A stretch of DNA of 64,000 nt. Source: Acestrorhynchus altus. Its lineage: Eukaryota; Chordata; Actinopteri; Characiformes; Acestrorhynchidae. Where the stretch lies: NCBI GenBank assembly GCA_034509495.1, contig CM067507.1, positions 27,022,385 through 27,086,384 on the forward strand, written 5' to 3'. Below the pieces are notes generated by a model. It did not search any database, was not told where the DNA came from, and saw only the letters and a list, made by a program, of their open reading frames with translations. Positions within the stretch are counted from its first letter, which is position 1; each line of letters begins with the position of its first letter. Position numbers and translations under genes: made by a program. Positions 37,275-48,639 of the stretch are shown in pieces.

Positions 37275-37600
37275 TTGATCAGCCATAATATAACACCACC
37301 TAAACCTGATATAGTCTGATATAGAGTAGGTCTCCTCGTTCCATTAAAACAGCTCTGTTCCATCAAGGCATGGACCCCACAAGACTTCTGAAGATGTCAC
37401 CAAGATGTTAGCAGATGTTAGATCCTTTAAGTCCTATAATTTATGAGGTGGAACCTCCACGTACATCAATGAACCTTGAGCACCCATGACCCTGTTCCAG
37501 GTTCACTGGTTGTCCTTCCTTGGATCATGATTGGTAGGCAACATCCACTGCATTGGTTCAGCACTTTAATAAGACATTGTAGGTTGCTTTTTCCTGATTA
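37275..37600. mobile_element. Second copy of the ATCAGCCATAA-type MITE, one end lost
   Basis: It begins gatcagccataatataacac and shares interior landmarks with 16383-16662 (aacagctctgttcc, ttagatcctttaagtcctat, acatcaatgaaccttgagc). It continues into more of the parent Tc1 element (gttccaggttcactggttg). No right TIR is seen. Confidence 0.65.
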
Positions 37601-38003
37601 AATTGCTGGTTGAAATCATATAAACCTAAATAAAACCCTGCAAAGGTAATTATCAGTTGTGTTGGGCCTCCAAATACCCAGATGTCTGTTAAAATAAAAC
37701 AGTAAGCATTAACTGTAGCAATTGTTTGTGTTTATTTATTTATTTTTAACAGTCATTGGTGTATTGAGCATCTATTCTGTTTCTATTCAGATCTTCACAT
37801 CATAAATTAAATGCTTATAATATTTAGCCAATCAATTATTTACATCACCAGAACACTGGAACCAAAGGTCCCTTTGTCCTTAGTTTAATAAAATAATGTT
37901 ATTAGTATTAAAATAAAATTTGTCCAAAGATTTAGTCCAGCAGGTAGCCTTTAATATACTCATCGCAAGAAGTTCTTGGAAATTCAATTCATAATCTACA
38001 GCC

Positions 38004-39086
38004 TCAACCTGGGAGGCCTCCATGCTGGGCAGAATTCATGTTCACCATTATCATGCTATTAGTGATGGCAAAAACAGTGCCAGAGCCTTTGGAGCTTTTC
38101 TGCATACTAATGATGTCTCCACTGGTCTGTTCAGCCTCAGCCTTCTGGAAGAACATCTTCATGGTAGACTGAAAATTGGTGGTGACAAAGCAGTAGACCA
38201 CAGGATCTAGGCAGCTGTTTAGACTGCTAAGGGTGACAGTCACGTGGTATACAATCACATGGTGCGGCAGGTCTGGGTGGAAGTAAACCAACACTTGCCG
38301 AACGTGAAATGGTGTGAAACAGATAGTAAAGATGACCAATACAGTTGTAAGAAGCTGCACAGCCTTCATCCTCCTGTCCCTGCTCTGCTGCATCAGACCC
38401 GGACTGGACAGTGCACACATGATCCTGACTGTAAACACCACGATGATCACTAGGGGTAGGAAGAATTCAAACACACTCAAAGCGAACAGCTTGGACACAC
38501 AGCAGGCCGAGTGCTTGAAGGCTGTGGTGAGGAAGGAGTATGTAACGACGATGGCGAAGAGCCAGATGCACACGCACACCACTTTTGCAACATTAGGGTT
38601 GCGCCACTTCCTGGAGGCCTCCACCTGTACGATGGCCAGGTAACGGTCTACACAGATGCTGGTGAGGAAGAGTATACTGCAGTACATGTTGACGAAGTAG
38701 CTGAAAATATGAACGTAGGAGCAGTTAAGGCATTTACCCCCGCTATAATACAATATGATGCGGGTTGGGAGGGACAGGTTCACAAGCAGATCCGTGACTG
38801 CCAGGTTAATGGTATAAATAATCGACGTGGTCTTGGGTTTTGTGCGGAAACAGAAAACATACAGGGCCAGGCTGTTGAGAGCCATTCCCACCATAAAGAT
38901 CAGGGTGTTGATGACCACCAGGGCTATCCACAGGCTATAGAAGTCATTGTAGAGTCCTTCATCCAGGTGTGCCAGTCTATGCAGGTATGGTTCACGGAAG
39001 GGTGGAGAAGTGTTAGTGGTGACCGGTGGAGTTAGTGTTGATGTGATGTTCATAGACAATGACCCTTCAGTCCTGGTCATCTCCAT
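38004..39086 (-). CDS. gpr20: G protein-coupled receptor 20
   Basis: An uninterrupted 360-residue class A receptor, close to the human GPR20 length. GPR20 is an orphan receptor reported to signal constitutively through Gi. Visible features: N-glycosylation sequons at residues 13 (NIT), 25 (NTS) and 121 (NCS); seven hydrophobic segments at about 53-78, 87-112, 123-146, 166-188, 200-222, 245-268 and 277-300; NLAVTDLL in helix 2; DRYLAIVQ at 147-154; W175 in helix 4; CFTPFHVRQ in helix 6; and DPVVY at 294-298 in place of NPxxY, as in relatives. Cysteines at 122 and 195/196 can form the usual disulphide. A splice acceptor (ttttctgttgcag, ending 39103) sits 16 bases before the ATG, so the coding exon is preceded by a non-coding exon. 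Paralogues such as GPR35 or P2Y-like receptors are less similar by eye. Confidence 0.92.
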   Translation of the reverse strand: MEMTRTEGSLSMNITSTLTPPVTTNTSPPFREPYLHRLAHLDEGLYNDFYSLWIALVVINTLIFMVGMALNSLALYVFCFRTKPKTTSIIYTINLAVTDLLVNLSLPTRIILYYSGGKCLNCSYVHIFSYFVNMYCSILFLTSICVDRYLAIVQVEASRKWRNPNVAKVVCVCIWLFAIVVTYSFLTTAFKHSACCVSKLFALSVFEFFLPLVIIVVFTVRIMCALSSPGLMQQSRDRRMKAVQLLTTVLVIFTICFTPFHVRQVLVYFHPDLPHHVIVYHVTVTLSSLNSCLDPVVYCFVTTNFQSTMKMFFQKAEAEQTSGDIISMQKSSKGSGTVFAITNSMIMVNMNSAQHGGLPG

Positions 39087-39102
39087 TGTTTTAGAATCGT
39101 GC
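39087..39102 (-). other. gpr20: GPR20 5' UTR of coding exon
   Basis: Sixteen bases between the acceptor AG (39104-39103) and the ATG at 39086. The polypyrimidine tract and cag are close to consensus. Confidence 0.6.
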
Positions 39103-40499
39103 CTGCAACAGAAAAGAAGAAAGTAAACTGTGTGTTGTGTTCTAAAGAACTAGTTGTTGGTTAACTGTTTGACAGATGGCTGACCACATGACCGGTCATA
39201 AAAAAAAGTGGTTGATGAATTGTTTTCCCACACCTGGAGTTTAAAATTAAATGGAATATTTTGTATAAAACATTCAATTTAACTGAATACCAAAATTCAT
39301 GGAACATAAGCAAGACCTTATGCCATGTTTACACTAAATGATTTTAACCCCGATTTTCCAGTTGTTGACTGTTTTCAGAGATCAAATCAGCATTCGTTTG
39401 GTCGCTATAAGTGAACTGCTTACTGTGCACTGATGTCTCACCAGCTCCCAAAAAAAATCTAGTATGTTTGATATCTGGACCCTTTGGTGACTCTAAACTG
39501 GGAGTGTGTGAGGTTAGTGCAGTGACTAACTAGAGTCACTAAAGGTGGCGTTATACATCAACAAGCCTGCACATTTTAATGCTTTCCCTGCTCCCATCAC
39601 ACCTGATTCAGTACTCATTAACAAGCCAAGTCAGACATCAGAAATAAATGTGTCTTGAGCCTGGCATGGCATCACTTCTCAAGTGTTTTTAGAAAGATCA
39701 GTTGCTGGTTCATTCTGCAAAAAAATCTTGTCATAGAATTCATGACTCCATGTTGCTGATCAGTCATGAATCAGTCAGTAGCGTGCAAAAGATAACTAAG
39801 AATTTCCCAACTACAAGACAACAAATTGTGTTGTGTGAAAAGTGCAACAAGTGTAAACCTGGCATTACAGGAGATACAAGGGTCCTATTTTGTTTTCCTT
39901 AAGCATGCTTCCTTTAGGAAATCAAAGTGTTTGTTTGAATATACATTATCATTTTTGTGCTCATGGCACTCTTTATCTCACACTTCATCCCTCCATCAAG
40001 TAAAATGAGATTAAAAAATGACTGAATGTATTGTAGCTATTAATCTTAACTTAACCTTAAATTTGGTTTCAATTGGATTCCCAATTAAACCTTTTCAAGC
40101 ACATTAAACATTATACAAGTTTAATAGTTTGAATTCTGAAACACAATCAGGCAACTGCTTTATTTTCATGAAACAGTAACACTTTTGACATGATTCACTC
40201 AAGGTGTTATGATGATGGCTTTAGTTAGTTAGCAGCAGTACTTACAAGCACCATGAAAGCGAACATATTAGTCTGTACTGGCATCCTTTCACAAGCTAGA
40301 TTTGAAAATGTTTGTTTCTAAATATAAAGTGTAATGCACCGCAAAACATCTCTGAAACATTAGTGCCATTCTAGGACAAAAGATCCTCTAAACAAGAGAT
40401 CTTAGTAGTTCAAAGGAGTAAGTAAAAACGGAATAGAGGAGAATGGAGACCTGCTTGCGCTCCTACACTGTGGAACACAGGACTTTAGACTCACTGAGT

Positions 40500-41060
40500 C
40501 AAAGGACTTTAAAAAGACTAACAACGCACTTGTAGCTTTACCTGGAAATGTGCTATATGAATGTCATAAATGTTTACTCAACTAACTTACTCAAGATATC
40601 AAATGATATCATATTTGTAAGTCAGGACCTGGCACGTTTATGCATATGTTCTGGAAATGTTGCAAAGCAGATAAATGGACCTCACAAACAGATATATTAT
40701 CTAAATGACTTGATGTAAGTATTCCACTGTTGCTGCATTTATGACTTCTAAATAATGACCCAACCCTTTTTTGATTGAACAAAAGATACTAATGTCAGGT
40801 TTTACAGCGACTAAGAAACCTGCTTTACAACTTTCAGCTATGAAAACTGGATATCTAGTGTTCAGTATACATTTTGGAATATCTTACAGCTAAGGTTATA
40901 AAATCAAAGCAATTATCAATTCATATTTGACTCTTTTCATTTTCCTTCAGAATTAAATTGTGTTCATTGGTTGTATGTCTTGCATTGTCTTTATTTTAAC
41001 TTATGTCACCCTGCTGCTTCCCCTACCCCCTTCACTCCCCCACCCCTGTTGTAAAATGCA
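40500..41060 (+). mobile_element. L1-like LINE 3' fragment
   Basis: The plus strand near 40631-40680 reads GTFMHMFWKCCKADKW, the C-terminal ORF2 motif seen in L1-type LINEs and parallel to the REFWEKV segment of the LINE at 21800-23431. Stops interrupt it. Both ends are uncertain. Confidence 0.5.
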
Positions 41061-41276
41061 ATAATTTACTTTGTGCATGTGGTGGAGCTTGGGATTCCTG
41101 AAATTCCTTATTGCCTGGGGTCACCATCCCCAAAGTTGTGGTCATCCTATTTTATTGGCTTTCCGTGATTGGCTGTAACTTGCTGTGTTGAGTTTTGTTC
41201 ATGGACCGGCCCCTCTCCAAAGTTGTCACTTGCAGCTGGGTTGGGAGTGTGATTATGTAGAGTATCTTTGTTTGTG

Positions 41277-41670
41277 TCAAATCAAATGTTTGTGGACACA
41301 CCTTCTAATGAATACATTCATTCAGTTATTTACTTTGCAACATTTGCTGACACAGATTTGCAAATGCACACACAGCTTGTCTAGTCCCTGTAGAGTAGCA
41401 CTGCCAATAGAATAGGACTCTATGGATCAGATAAACACAAACCCACTGGCACCCTGCCTAATGCCAGGCATGGCCTAGAGGGGTATAAAACCCTGCAGCA
41501 ATGAGCTGTGTTCTCTGGAATGATGGTGCTCCATCCAACACTTTTGGAATGAGTTGGGGAGTTGCGGATGAGGTTGGGTGATGATTATCCAGCATGCTGA
41601 CCACATTAAATTATTGCTAAATGCAATCAAATATGTATAGCAGTGCTCCAAAATATAACAGTACATACAA
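41277..41670. mobile_element. MITE family A, inverted copy
   Basis: The sequence tttgtggacacaccttctaatg then tagagtagcactgccaatag and ggcctagaggggtataaaac matches the 15047 copy in reverse orientation. The right end is lost near 41670. Confidence 0.65.
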
Positions 41671-41744
41671 GTACAGACAATAGAGACATTTTCTCATCTT
41701 GATAAATGATCAATATTTTTTCCACATTGTGTAGTTTAAATAGT

Positions 41745-41895
41745 CTCACTCTGCTTGCACACAGTGGAAATTGACACATTTAACCCATCCATGTGGTGAA
41801 ACACACAGCACACATGCCTGGTGCTGTGGGCAGCCCTATCCACATCGCCTGATGGAATCAAACCTGCAACCTTCCAGTCAAAAAGCTGGTCTGAC
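41745..41895 (-). mobile_element. tRNA-derived SINE, copy 2 (internally shortened)
   Basis: The minus strand carries GGTTTGATTCC as a B box and the shared body containing cacatttaacccatccatg (plus strand). Confidence 0.55.
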
Positions 41896-42035
41896 GCTAA
41901 GGAAAGCTTCCATGAATCTGTCCTAAACCAGCAATTATTTGACTTCATCTACACCTGGAAACATGTCCAGTCCAAATTAAATTGCAGCTAATATTCAAAC
42001 CTTCTACAACTTGACAATAAAAACTTGAGAAATGT

Positions 42036-42104
42036 CTGAACAGAGACTTGATCTCCGGACCGTCAGATTAAAAATCTGATGCTCAACCAACTGGTCTTGG
42101 GCTT
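42036..42104 (-). pseudogene. tRNA-Lys(TTT)-like relic
   Basis: On the minus strand the anticodon arm is intact: TCAGA/TTTTTAA/TCTGA with TTT as anticodon. The T arm CGGAG-ATCAAGT-CTCTG pairs. The D arm keeps AGTTGGTTGAGC but lacks two bases, and the acceptor stem (gcccaag against ttcagac) does not pair well. It is either a tRNA-Lys pseudogene or the head of a SINE. Confidence 0.55.
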
Positions 42105-42990
42105 GATTATTGATATTGATATTGAGCTCAAACATACAGATGATAAGATTAAAAAATCCATAGTATTATAGTGAGGGCAAGGATGCCCACATCTTTCAAA
42201 CTGCTTAGTCTGTCAGAGTAAATGTGCTCAATATGAATTAAAGGAACACTTCTCAGCATCCTCAGATTAATACATGAAGCTTGAAGTGTACACTATTGTG
42301 GGCTGTTAGCAAGTAAGCAAATAATGATTGGGTTTCAATTCCAATCATCTAATGGATTAAATGCAGTTTAATGCAATATTGATCTTCCAGTCAGTTAAAT
42401 TAGTATCACATTGATAATGAAGTGTTAAAAAGCTACAGGCTTCTAAAATTAATTTGTAATTTATACATGAATGGAGGCATCAGTCCAAAATGACGGTGGG
42501 TGCATTGTGATATTGGCTGAGAATTAGGGAGGACAAAAGTTTGTTTGGAGGACTTTAAAGACTCGTGAGAAGAAGTTTCCTTCCCACTATTACACCAATA
42601 AAAATATACCCCTGCAGTGACTAGAGCCACAGCCATGTGGATCTGTGTGTTGCAGGCTATTTATTTACCCTGGCTACCATTTCGTTTCCAACTTAATTGA
42701 AAGGATACAAAGATCCCAAAGTTTATTTACTTGGCAGAAAAGATCAACAAAGCCTGGAGACGGGAAATGGACTTCTGAAAAAAGGTTCCAAAATAAATCA
42801 TTCAAAAAAGGAGATGGCGGGACAAACATTCTGGCATCACAATGAAGCAATGCTCTCTTATAGATCACCTGGCATTCACTTCTGAACCAGCGACGATGTT
42901 CAGAGGATGCTAAAGATACATCACAGATTCTGTCCTGCAGACGTTTAGTCTCTTAAACACTTCCACAAACCACAGACCTTCAACAGCCCC

Positions 42991-42991
42991 A

Positions 42992-43054
<63 letters not shown>
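42991..43054 (+). repeat. (AC)n microsatellite
   Basis: About 31 ac units between GPR20 and DGAT1. Confidence 0.97.
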
Positions 43055-43060
<6 letters not shown>

Positions 43061-43569
43061 TAGCCAGGCCTAAAACTGCGAGGCCAATCAGTTTGTGAGA
43101 GAGGTTGTGACCTCATTATAGCTTACGTTGAGCTGATTGTGTTGTGTAACCTGACTCACAGTCCTCTGAGAGACTCCTGAATGGGGTCGTGCTCGGAGAG
43201 CAACAGAAGAACTAATATATCTGTGTACTCACTGTGATCTGGCTCAGAAAGCCAGAGATGCTCTAATGCTCTCCAAATAAATAACTCCCTGTGTGACTCC
43301 ATCAGCGCTTTGATGCAGACAGGAAGTCTCTAGCATAGTGTTGATTCCTAGCAGTGGCAGTGTGTTCCTGCTGTAGTGAAGTGCAAAAACATGCTGCTTC
43401 CACCAAAGGATATTTATACTGCACTGAGTTACACAATGCATCTGAAAGCACCCACACACTTTTTCTCTTTCTAATTAGTGGAATCAGAAACTTTAAGGGG
43501 CATCCATTGCTGAAACAGGTGGTCAGTTGCACACGTTCAGTTTGTATAATCACTTGAGAAAAGCACTGT

Positions 43570-43850
43570 CTAAGATGCTTTGGAACAGGCTAAGGTCAAT
43601 GCCCAATTCCAGGTGTGGTCTAGAGGAGTATAAAGCCCCCAACATGGTGCTGTGGAGTTGAAGAATTTCATCCCATAGCTCTGAGAAGAGCTGAAGTGCC
43701 AGAATTAATCATCTAATATTAGGGCTTGACTGCATTAGTGCTCTTGTGGATTTGAATGCAATCAAATCCTCACAGCAAAGGTCAAACATGAAGTGCAAAT
43801 CCAAGTATAGAGAAATAGGTATCACAGCAAAGGAGGGATGAACTCCTTAT
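43570..43850. mobile_element. MITE family A, partial inverted copy
   Basis: It shares tgtggtctagaggagtataaag, agctctgagaagagctgaag and gaatgcaatcaaatcctcacag with the 41277 copy. Neither terminus is clear. Confidence 0.55.
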
Positions 43851-43918
43851 CAATACCTTTGATTTGTCAATATTTTCATGTACTGTCAGGCATACTGTTG
43901 TGGCTGTTGTGTAATTTT

Positions 43919-43920
<2 letters not shown>

Positions 43921-43960
<40 letters not shown>

Positions 43961-43982
43961 AATAATAATAATAATAATAATA
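43921..43982 (+). repeat. (CAA)n-(TAA)n compound microsatellite
   Basis: Thirteen caa units pass directly into about seven aat/taa units. Confidence 0.96.
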
Positions 43983-44356
43983 TAGATTAAACATAAAATT
44001 CTTATAATGAAATATCACTTAGGTCTGGTCAATATATCACAAATATTGACGTACTGCAAACTATAAATAATTATATGTAATGATAGCAATATTGCTTCTG
44101 CAACACAGGTTACTTGTGTGCAATTTAATTCCAAAAAAAGAATGTGAGTGGGTCATTTGTGTGGAAATGGTTTGGTTTCCAGAGGGATGACACTGGAATG
44201 CCGTAAAAACACCACAACGAAGGGAGTCAGCAATATATTACTTAGACGCACAGCTTGATATTTATTATTTATGAGTACTCAAAAGCATGCTGTGGGTTTT
44301 ACATTTAAATACTGATACATTAACATTCACTCTAAAAGGTATTAGATCCTTGAGTA

Positions 44357-44690
44357 ACTTTTGGATGTTCTTCAATTTGAGAAAAAAACTCTTAAGCTTC
44401 ATGAAACCATTGTTCTTTTATTGAAGGTTCCTTGAAGCACCTTAAGTGGTTCCTCCACAGTTTCATATTAAATAACATGCAACAGGTCCTAAATGATTCT
44501 CTATTTTTAACAGTGTACTTTTGGAAGTTCTTCAATTTGAGAGAAACCAATTAGGGTGCTTCAAGGACCCTCCATGAAACCATTGTTCATTTATTGAAGG
44601 TTCATTGAAGCACATTAAGAGATTCCTCCACAATTCCATATTAAATAACATGCAAAAGTTCCTCAAAGATCCTCTACTTTTCACAGTACT
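44357..44690 (+). repeat. Two-unit tandem duplication, period about 160
   Basis: 44357-44516 and 44517-44690 share acttttgga(t/a)gttcttcaatttgag, catgaaaccattgttc, ttattgaaggttc and ttaaataacatgcaa. The second unit also carries an inverted segment (ggtgcttcaaggacc against ggttccttgaagcacc). This resembles the GGTTC/GAACC short repeats common in fish introns. Confidence 0.75.
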
Positions 44691-44890
44691 TCATTAAGGT
44701 TTTCATCTGATGATATCATATATCTTTATTTTTCTTAAGCATATCGAGATGTGAGATTTTGGTTCATATCGTTCAACCCTAATCTTTCTACATTAATTTA
44801 CATTAACATTTTAAAATGTTTATTTCTGATCCTGTAGAAAAACAATCCTATAAAGTTAAATTGTAACAGTTATATAATGATTCACTTACC

Positions 44891-45000
44891 TGTGCATTGC
44901 GAAGACTGTAGGTTGATCTTTTAAAATGTATCCAGTGTAAAATGGCTCAAAAGAGGGGAACGCACCTCCAGGTTATGGAGTTCTTAGGGCCTTCTTTGTG
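44891..45000 (-). other. gpr20: Candidate non-coding first exon for GPR20
   Basis: On the minus strand a near-perfect donor CACAG/gtaagtgaa lies at 44891/44890. No coding exon ends here, so it could close a 5' UTR exon spliced 5.8 kb to the GPR20 coding exon. The upstream limit is arbitrary. A second donor-like CACA/gtgagtac lies near 43226. Inference only. Confidence 0.25.
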
Positions 45001-46099
45001 GTGACTTCCGTTTCAATACTTCAGTACTTTACTAACATGTCCATTTTAAGAATGCATAGCCCCTCCACTGCTCCCTTAAGGGAAACAACTGTCATAGCCT
45101 CACTAGTTGAGTGTTGGGATGAGGAAACCCCTATCTCTCTCTCTCTCGCACCTCAACCCCTCAGCCCGCTGCTCTGCCCTCAGACACAATGCAGTCACTC
45201 TCTATCTTCCTCTCCAATCTCTACATCCCTCCCTCCTTCCTCCCACCCTCAAAGCCCAGACTGACAGGAAGAGCAACTGGCCTTAGACCCCTTCTCAACC
45301 CCTTCAGTGAGTGAGATGATGCTGAAATTCATATGCAGTGTCAACAGAATTAAATCAATCTGAGTAATGAAGTGCAATATAAAACCACCCAATTACATCC
45401 TTCTCCACATGGACATGGAATATAAAGCAGTCCATGGTGTTGTATAAGTTCATAGGACAATGTACTGCATAACTAAAACTGAGTTGAAGCTGTAGCTATT
45501 GTTTTTTATAACTGAAGCCATCCAATTTTATCCACACGGTCCCTTAATGTACACGGCTGTAACTTAGAAAAATGTGCTCTCATTTGAAGATGTCAAGGCT
45601 TTATAATCACAGCGATTTGGACCAAAAGCACAGGATACATTAATCCTGATGGATGGCTCAGAATGTGTTCCACATATCCTGTCAGGAAACTAGTCTGTCT
45701 CCATCTGCCAAGACTCCATTCTGATAATTCCCGAAATGTCTGTAACAATGGTTTTGGGAATGTGTGCCACACAAAATGTAATTGGGAGTTAACTGGCTAT
45801 GAGAAAATACAGATAACTGTCACATATGTAGGTACAGAATAACCCATCCTAACCCTCTTGATTCATTCAAACACTACAAAAACTTTACTATAACTTGAAT
45901 TGAACAGGAGGAAGTGACTGCACACCAGTAGAAGGATCAGCAAATTCAATAGAAAAACATTAATAGAAACATTTAATAGAAAACGTGTGCAGTATTTTGA
46001 GTACCTTTTCAAAAATTAGACATCTCTCTTTTAAAACAACTGACCTGGAGGCTAAAACAGAAAGGCTATTTTTTAAGTAAATGTAAACATGGGAATTTG

Positions 46100-46341
46100 T
46101 CCTACACATTTTACTCCTCCTTGCATTGAAACACACTCATGAATTCACACACATAGGGGCAGTGAACACACGCCCAGGGCTGTCGGCAGCCCTCACCATG
46201 GTGCACAGCAAGCATTTGAGGAGTTAAATGCCTTGAGGAGTTTAAGGGCACTTCAGTCATGTCCTGCCATTTCAGGGAATCAAACCAGCAACCTTCCAGA
46301 CACAAGGCTGGTTTCTGAACCACTAGGCTACAGCTGCCCAA
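46100..46341 (-). mobile_element. tRNA-derived SINE, copy 3
   Basis: The minus strand starts gggcagctgtagcctagtgg, with A box TAGCCTAGTGG and B box GGTTTGATTCC about 40 bases apart. This is the clearest tRNA-like head of the three copies. It shares the body blocks cttcagtcatgtcctgcc and ggggcagtgaacacacgcc. Confidence 0.65.
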
Positions 46342-46514
46342 TTCTTTCCAAACAATACAAAAGTAAACCAGCCATTCCAATAACATCTGGAAAGGTAGTC
46401 TGACAGAAAATTTAGGCTTAGCACTGTGACTTGGTGGCACGGAATCTGACTGAAGCAAAGCGATATGGATAAATCATGCATTCTTTCTTTGACTGCATAA
46501 AAAAAACTTAGATA

Positions 46515-46696
46515 ATTGTTTCTCAGCCCTGTCCTGCATATTTTAGTGGTTTCCCTGCTTTGACACTCCCCCTGCAACTCTGAAGGGTGTGTTAATGAGC
46601 TTATTACTGATAAGTTCAATCAGTTGTTTGGGAGAAGGGAAAGCAAAAAAACTGTGCAGGCCAAGGTACTTCTATGCCCGGGATTGAGAAACACTG
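46515..46696. mobile_element. hAT-type MITE family C, second copy
   Basis: The left end ttgtttctcagccctgtcctg and the right end gcccgggattgagaaacactg are inverted. The interior gtggtttccctgctttgac matches the 33051 copy. Confidence 0.65.
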
Positions 46697-47584
46697 GTGA
46701 GCATGAATCCCATGCTGGTCTGGTGCTGGATAATTAGCATGCTAGTGTTCAAAACACTACATATTACAGATGCAGTGGCTCCCTCAGAGCTGGAGGAACC
46801 AAGGGGGGGCCCATCCTCCTCTGCTGAAACTACTTATAATCATAAAACCTAAAACTGAACCACGTTTGCTCTTATGCTCAGGTATTTCAGTAGATATATT
46901 TAGGGAACTTAGTTTGTTTATTGATTGTCAGAGTCAATCATCCCTCACACACATACACACTACTTTGAAACACACCGTACTTGAAAACCTCCAGCTACAA
47001 TATAGTAACCACAAGGAATGTCCACGTGTCTCCAGTGTCCTCTTTTTTAAAATCCAAAATATGTTCCCCCTAGTATTGTTTAAAACAACATATGCTGGTT
47101 TCTGTTCGTTTGGTGCTGGTTGACTAGCATGGTCTTCAAAATACAACATACTCTAATTTATGCTCACCTGCTGTTTGTATGATGCCGGACGACCAGCATA
47201 TGAGCATTCAAAACACATTTTAACTGAGATCAAACTTTGCAGGCAGTTACATGCCAGTATTACAGGCTTCATAACTCGGGACCAGACAAGATGCACATAT
47301 AAAAAAGTAAAAGATCAATGTACCCTGTATGCTCTCTTTCTTTGCTCTGTGTTCAAATTTCAGAATACAAACTGAAACACTGAATAACAAACATACATAA
47401 AAATTATTATATTATTAACAAACACTCTAAATAAACAATTTATTTATATATTATATTAAGTATTAGCTTGTCTTTATAAGCAAAATAAAAAATTGTAGAC
47501 TGTGTACTTTTTTTTTTGATTAAAACATGATCAAATTAATTCAAACACTTAAACTCTTTTGTATTTGTTTTTTACATCACAAAA

Positions 47585-47963
47585 TGTCACTTGTCAGTCT
47601 TGTTCACCTCTGTCTTCCTGTCTTGTCTCCCCCATGTGCTTAAGAGTTGTGTTTGTTTTTGTCCTTGTCTCCTCCCTTGCTCCGCCCATTCCCACCTGTG
47701 TCTGATTTGTAACCCTGCCCCCTCATTATCATGTCCCAGGTGTGGTCAATGTCATGTTGTATTTAAGACCCTTTGTTTCAGTCTGTCTTTGTTAGTCCTT
47801 TTGTTACCTACCATGTATGTGAGTTTTTGTTTTTGTTTTGTAAATCTGGTTCCTTTGTTCATCTGGATTTTGTGTGTTTGTGTTAATTTGTATTTCCCAA
47901 GTTTTGGTTTGTTAGTATCCCAGGTCATTAAATCATCAACCCCTGCATTTGCCTCCTAACACA
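47585..47963 (+). mobile_element. Solo-LTR-like sequence
   Basis: It begins tgtcacttgtcagtcttg and ends ctcctaaca, with a TATA-like gtatttaagacc near 47759 and the polyadenylation-like cattaaatcatcaac near 47926. This order matches LTRs of Gypsy-type fish retrotransposons as I remember them. No internal region and no clear target duplication are seen. Confidence 0.5.
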
Positions 47964-48639
47964 GTTTTGAGTAGGTTTGGAACTCCTGAAAATATCTCTG
48001 TAAATACTTTATTCATGTTTTTGGGAATAAAAATGTCAAACAAATATCCTGCAAGATTAGTTTAGGGTACTAAAGTTTAAAATGACTTCCTAATAATTTT
48101 CAGAGAGAAAATGCATAGTCACAGTTAAAGTACACTCTTGGATAAAAGACAGAACATCCATGGCAGATTTCCCTTGCATACTGTATGATGTAAGATACTG
48201 GAGTCTGAATATTTCAGTCTTGACAGGATTTAATCTGTGTTTGAAATGAAAGTGGCCAAAGGATAGAAAATCAGATCCTGAAAATGACAAGCACCCATAT
48301 TTGGCCAACATATGACTTCTCCACCTGAGCTTTAGAACATACCAGTTCCTCTCAGACCCAGCTTCACACCAAACATGTAGTCACTGGGTTTTGTTCTGAG
48401 AGCTAAGCCATTGTTTGCTTCTAGGAAGAACAGGATCAGGCCTGATGTAGCCCAGTTAAAGCTGCCGTACTCCCAATGACATTAAACACTATGTCACTGT
48501 GACAAAGCACAGGAGATCCTGATATATCTCTCCACACAAAAACACTCTGGTAGAGGTCTACATCTATAACCTACCCACAAATGACTGGATATATGGATAT
48601 AAAAAGCATGTTTCCAAAGAAAACACTGGATAACATGGA

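Larger units (their letters stand above)
35160..38003. other. SLC45A4-GPR20 intergenic and GPR20 3' flank
   Basis: Apart from the SINE at 36140-36371 and the MITE at 37275-37600, no gene or RNA is recognised. Confidence 0.5.

Noticed and set aside
38511..39035. 174-codon open frame on the plus strand
   Set aside because: It is the antisense shadow of the GPR20 coding exon; composition follows the receptor codons and no family is recognisable.
42433..42636. Minus-strand 67-codon frame with hydrophobic start (MAVALVTAGVYFYW)
   Set aside because: It could encode a short membrane peptide, but there is no known family, promoter or conservation evidence; treated as chance.
13921..43982. Regularly spaced repeats as a possible CRISPR array or other prokaryotic system
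   Set aside because: All tandem arrays here are head-to-tail minisatellites or microsatellites without unique spacers, in clear vertebrate DNA.
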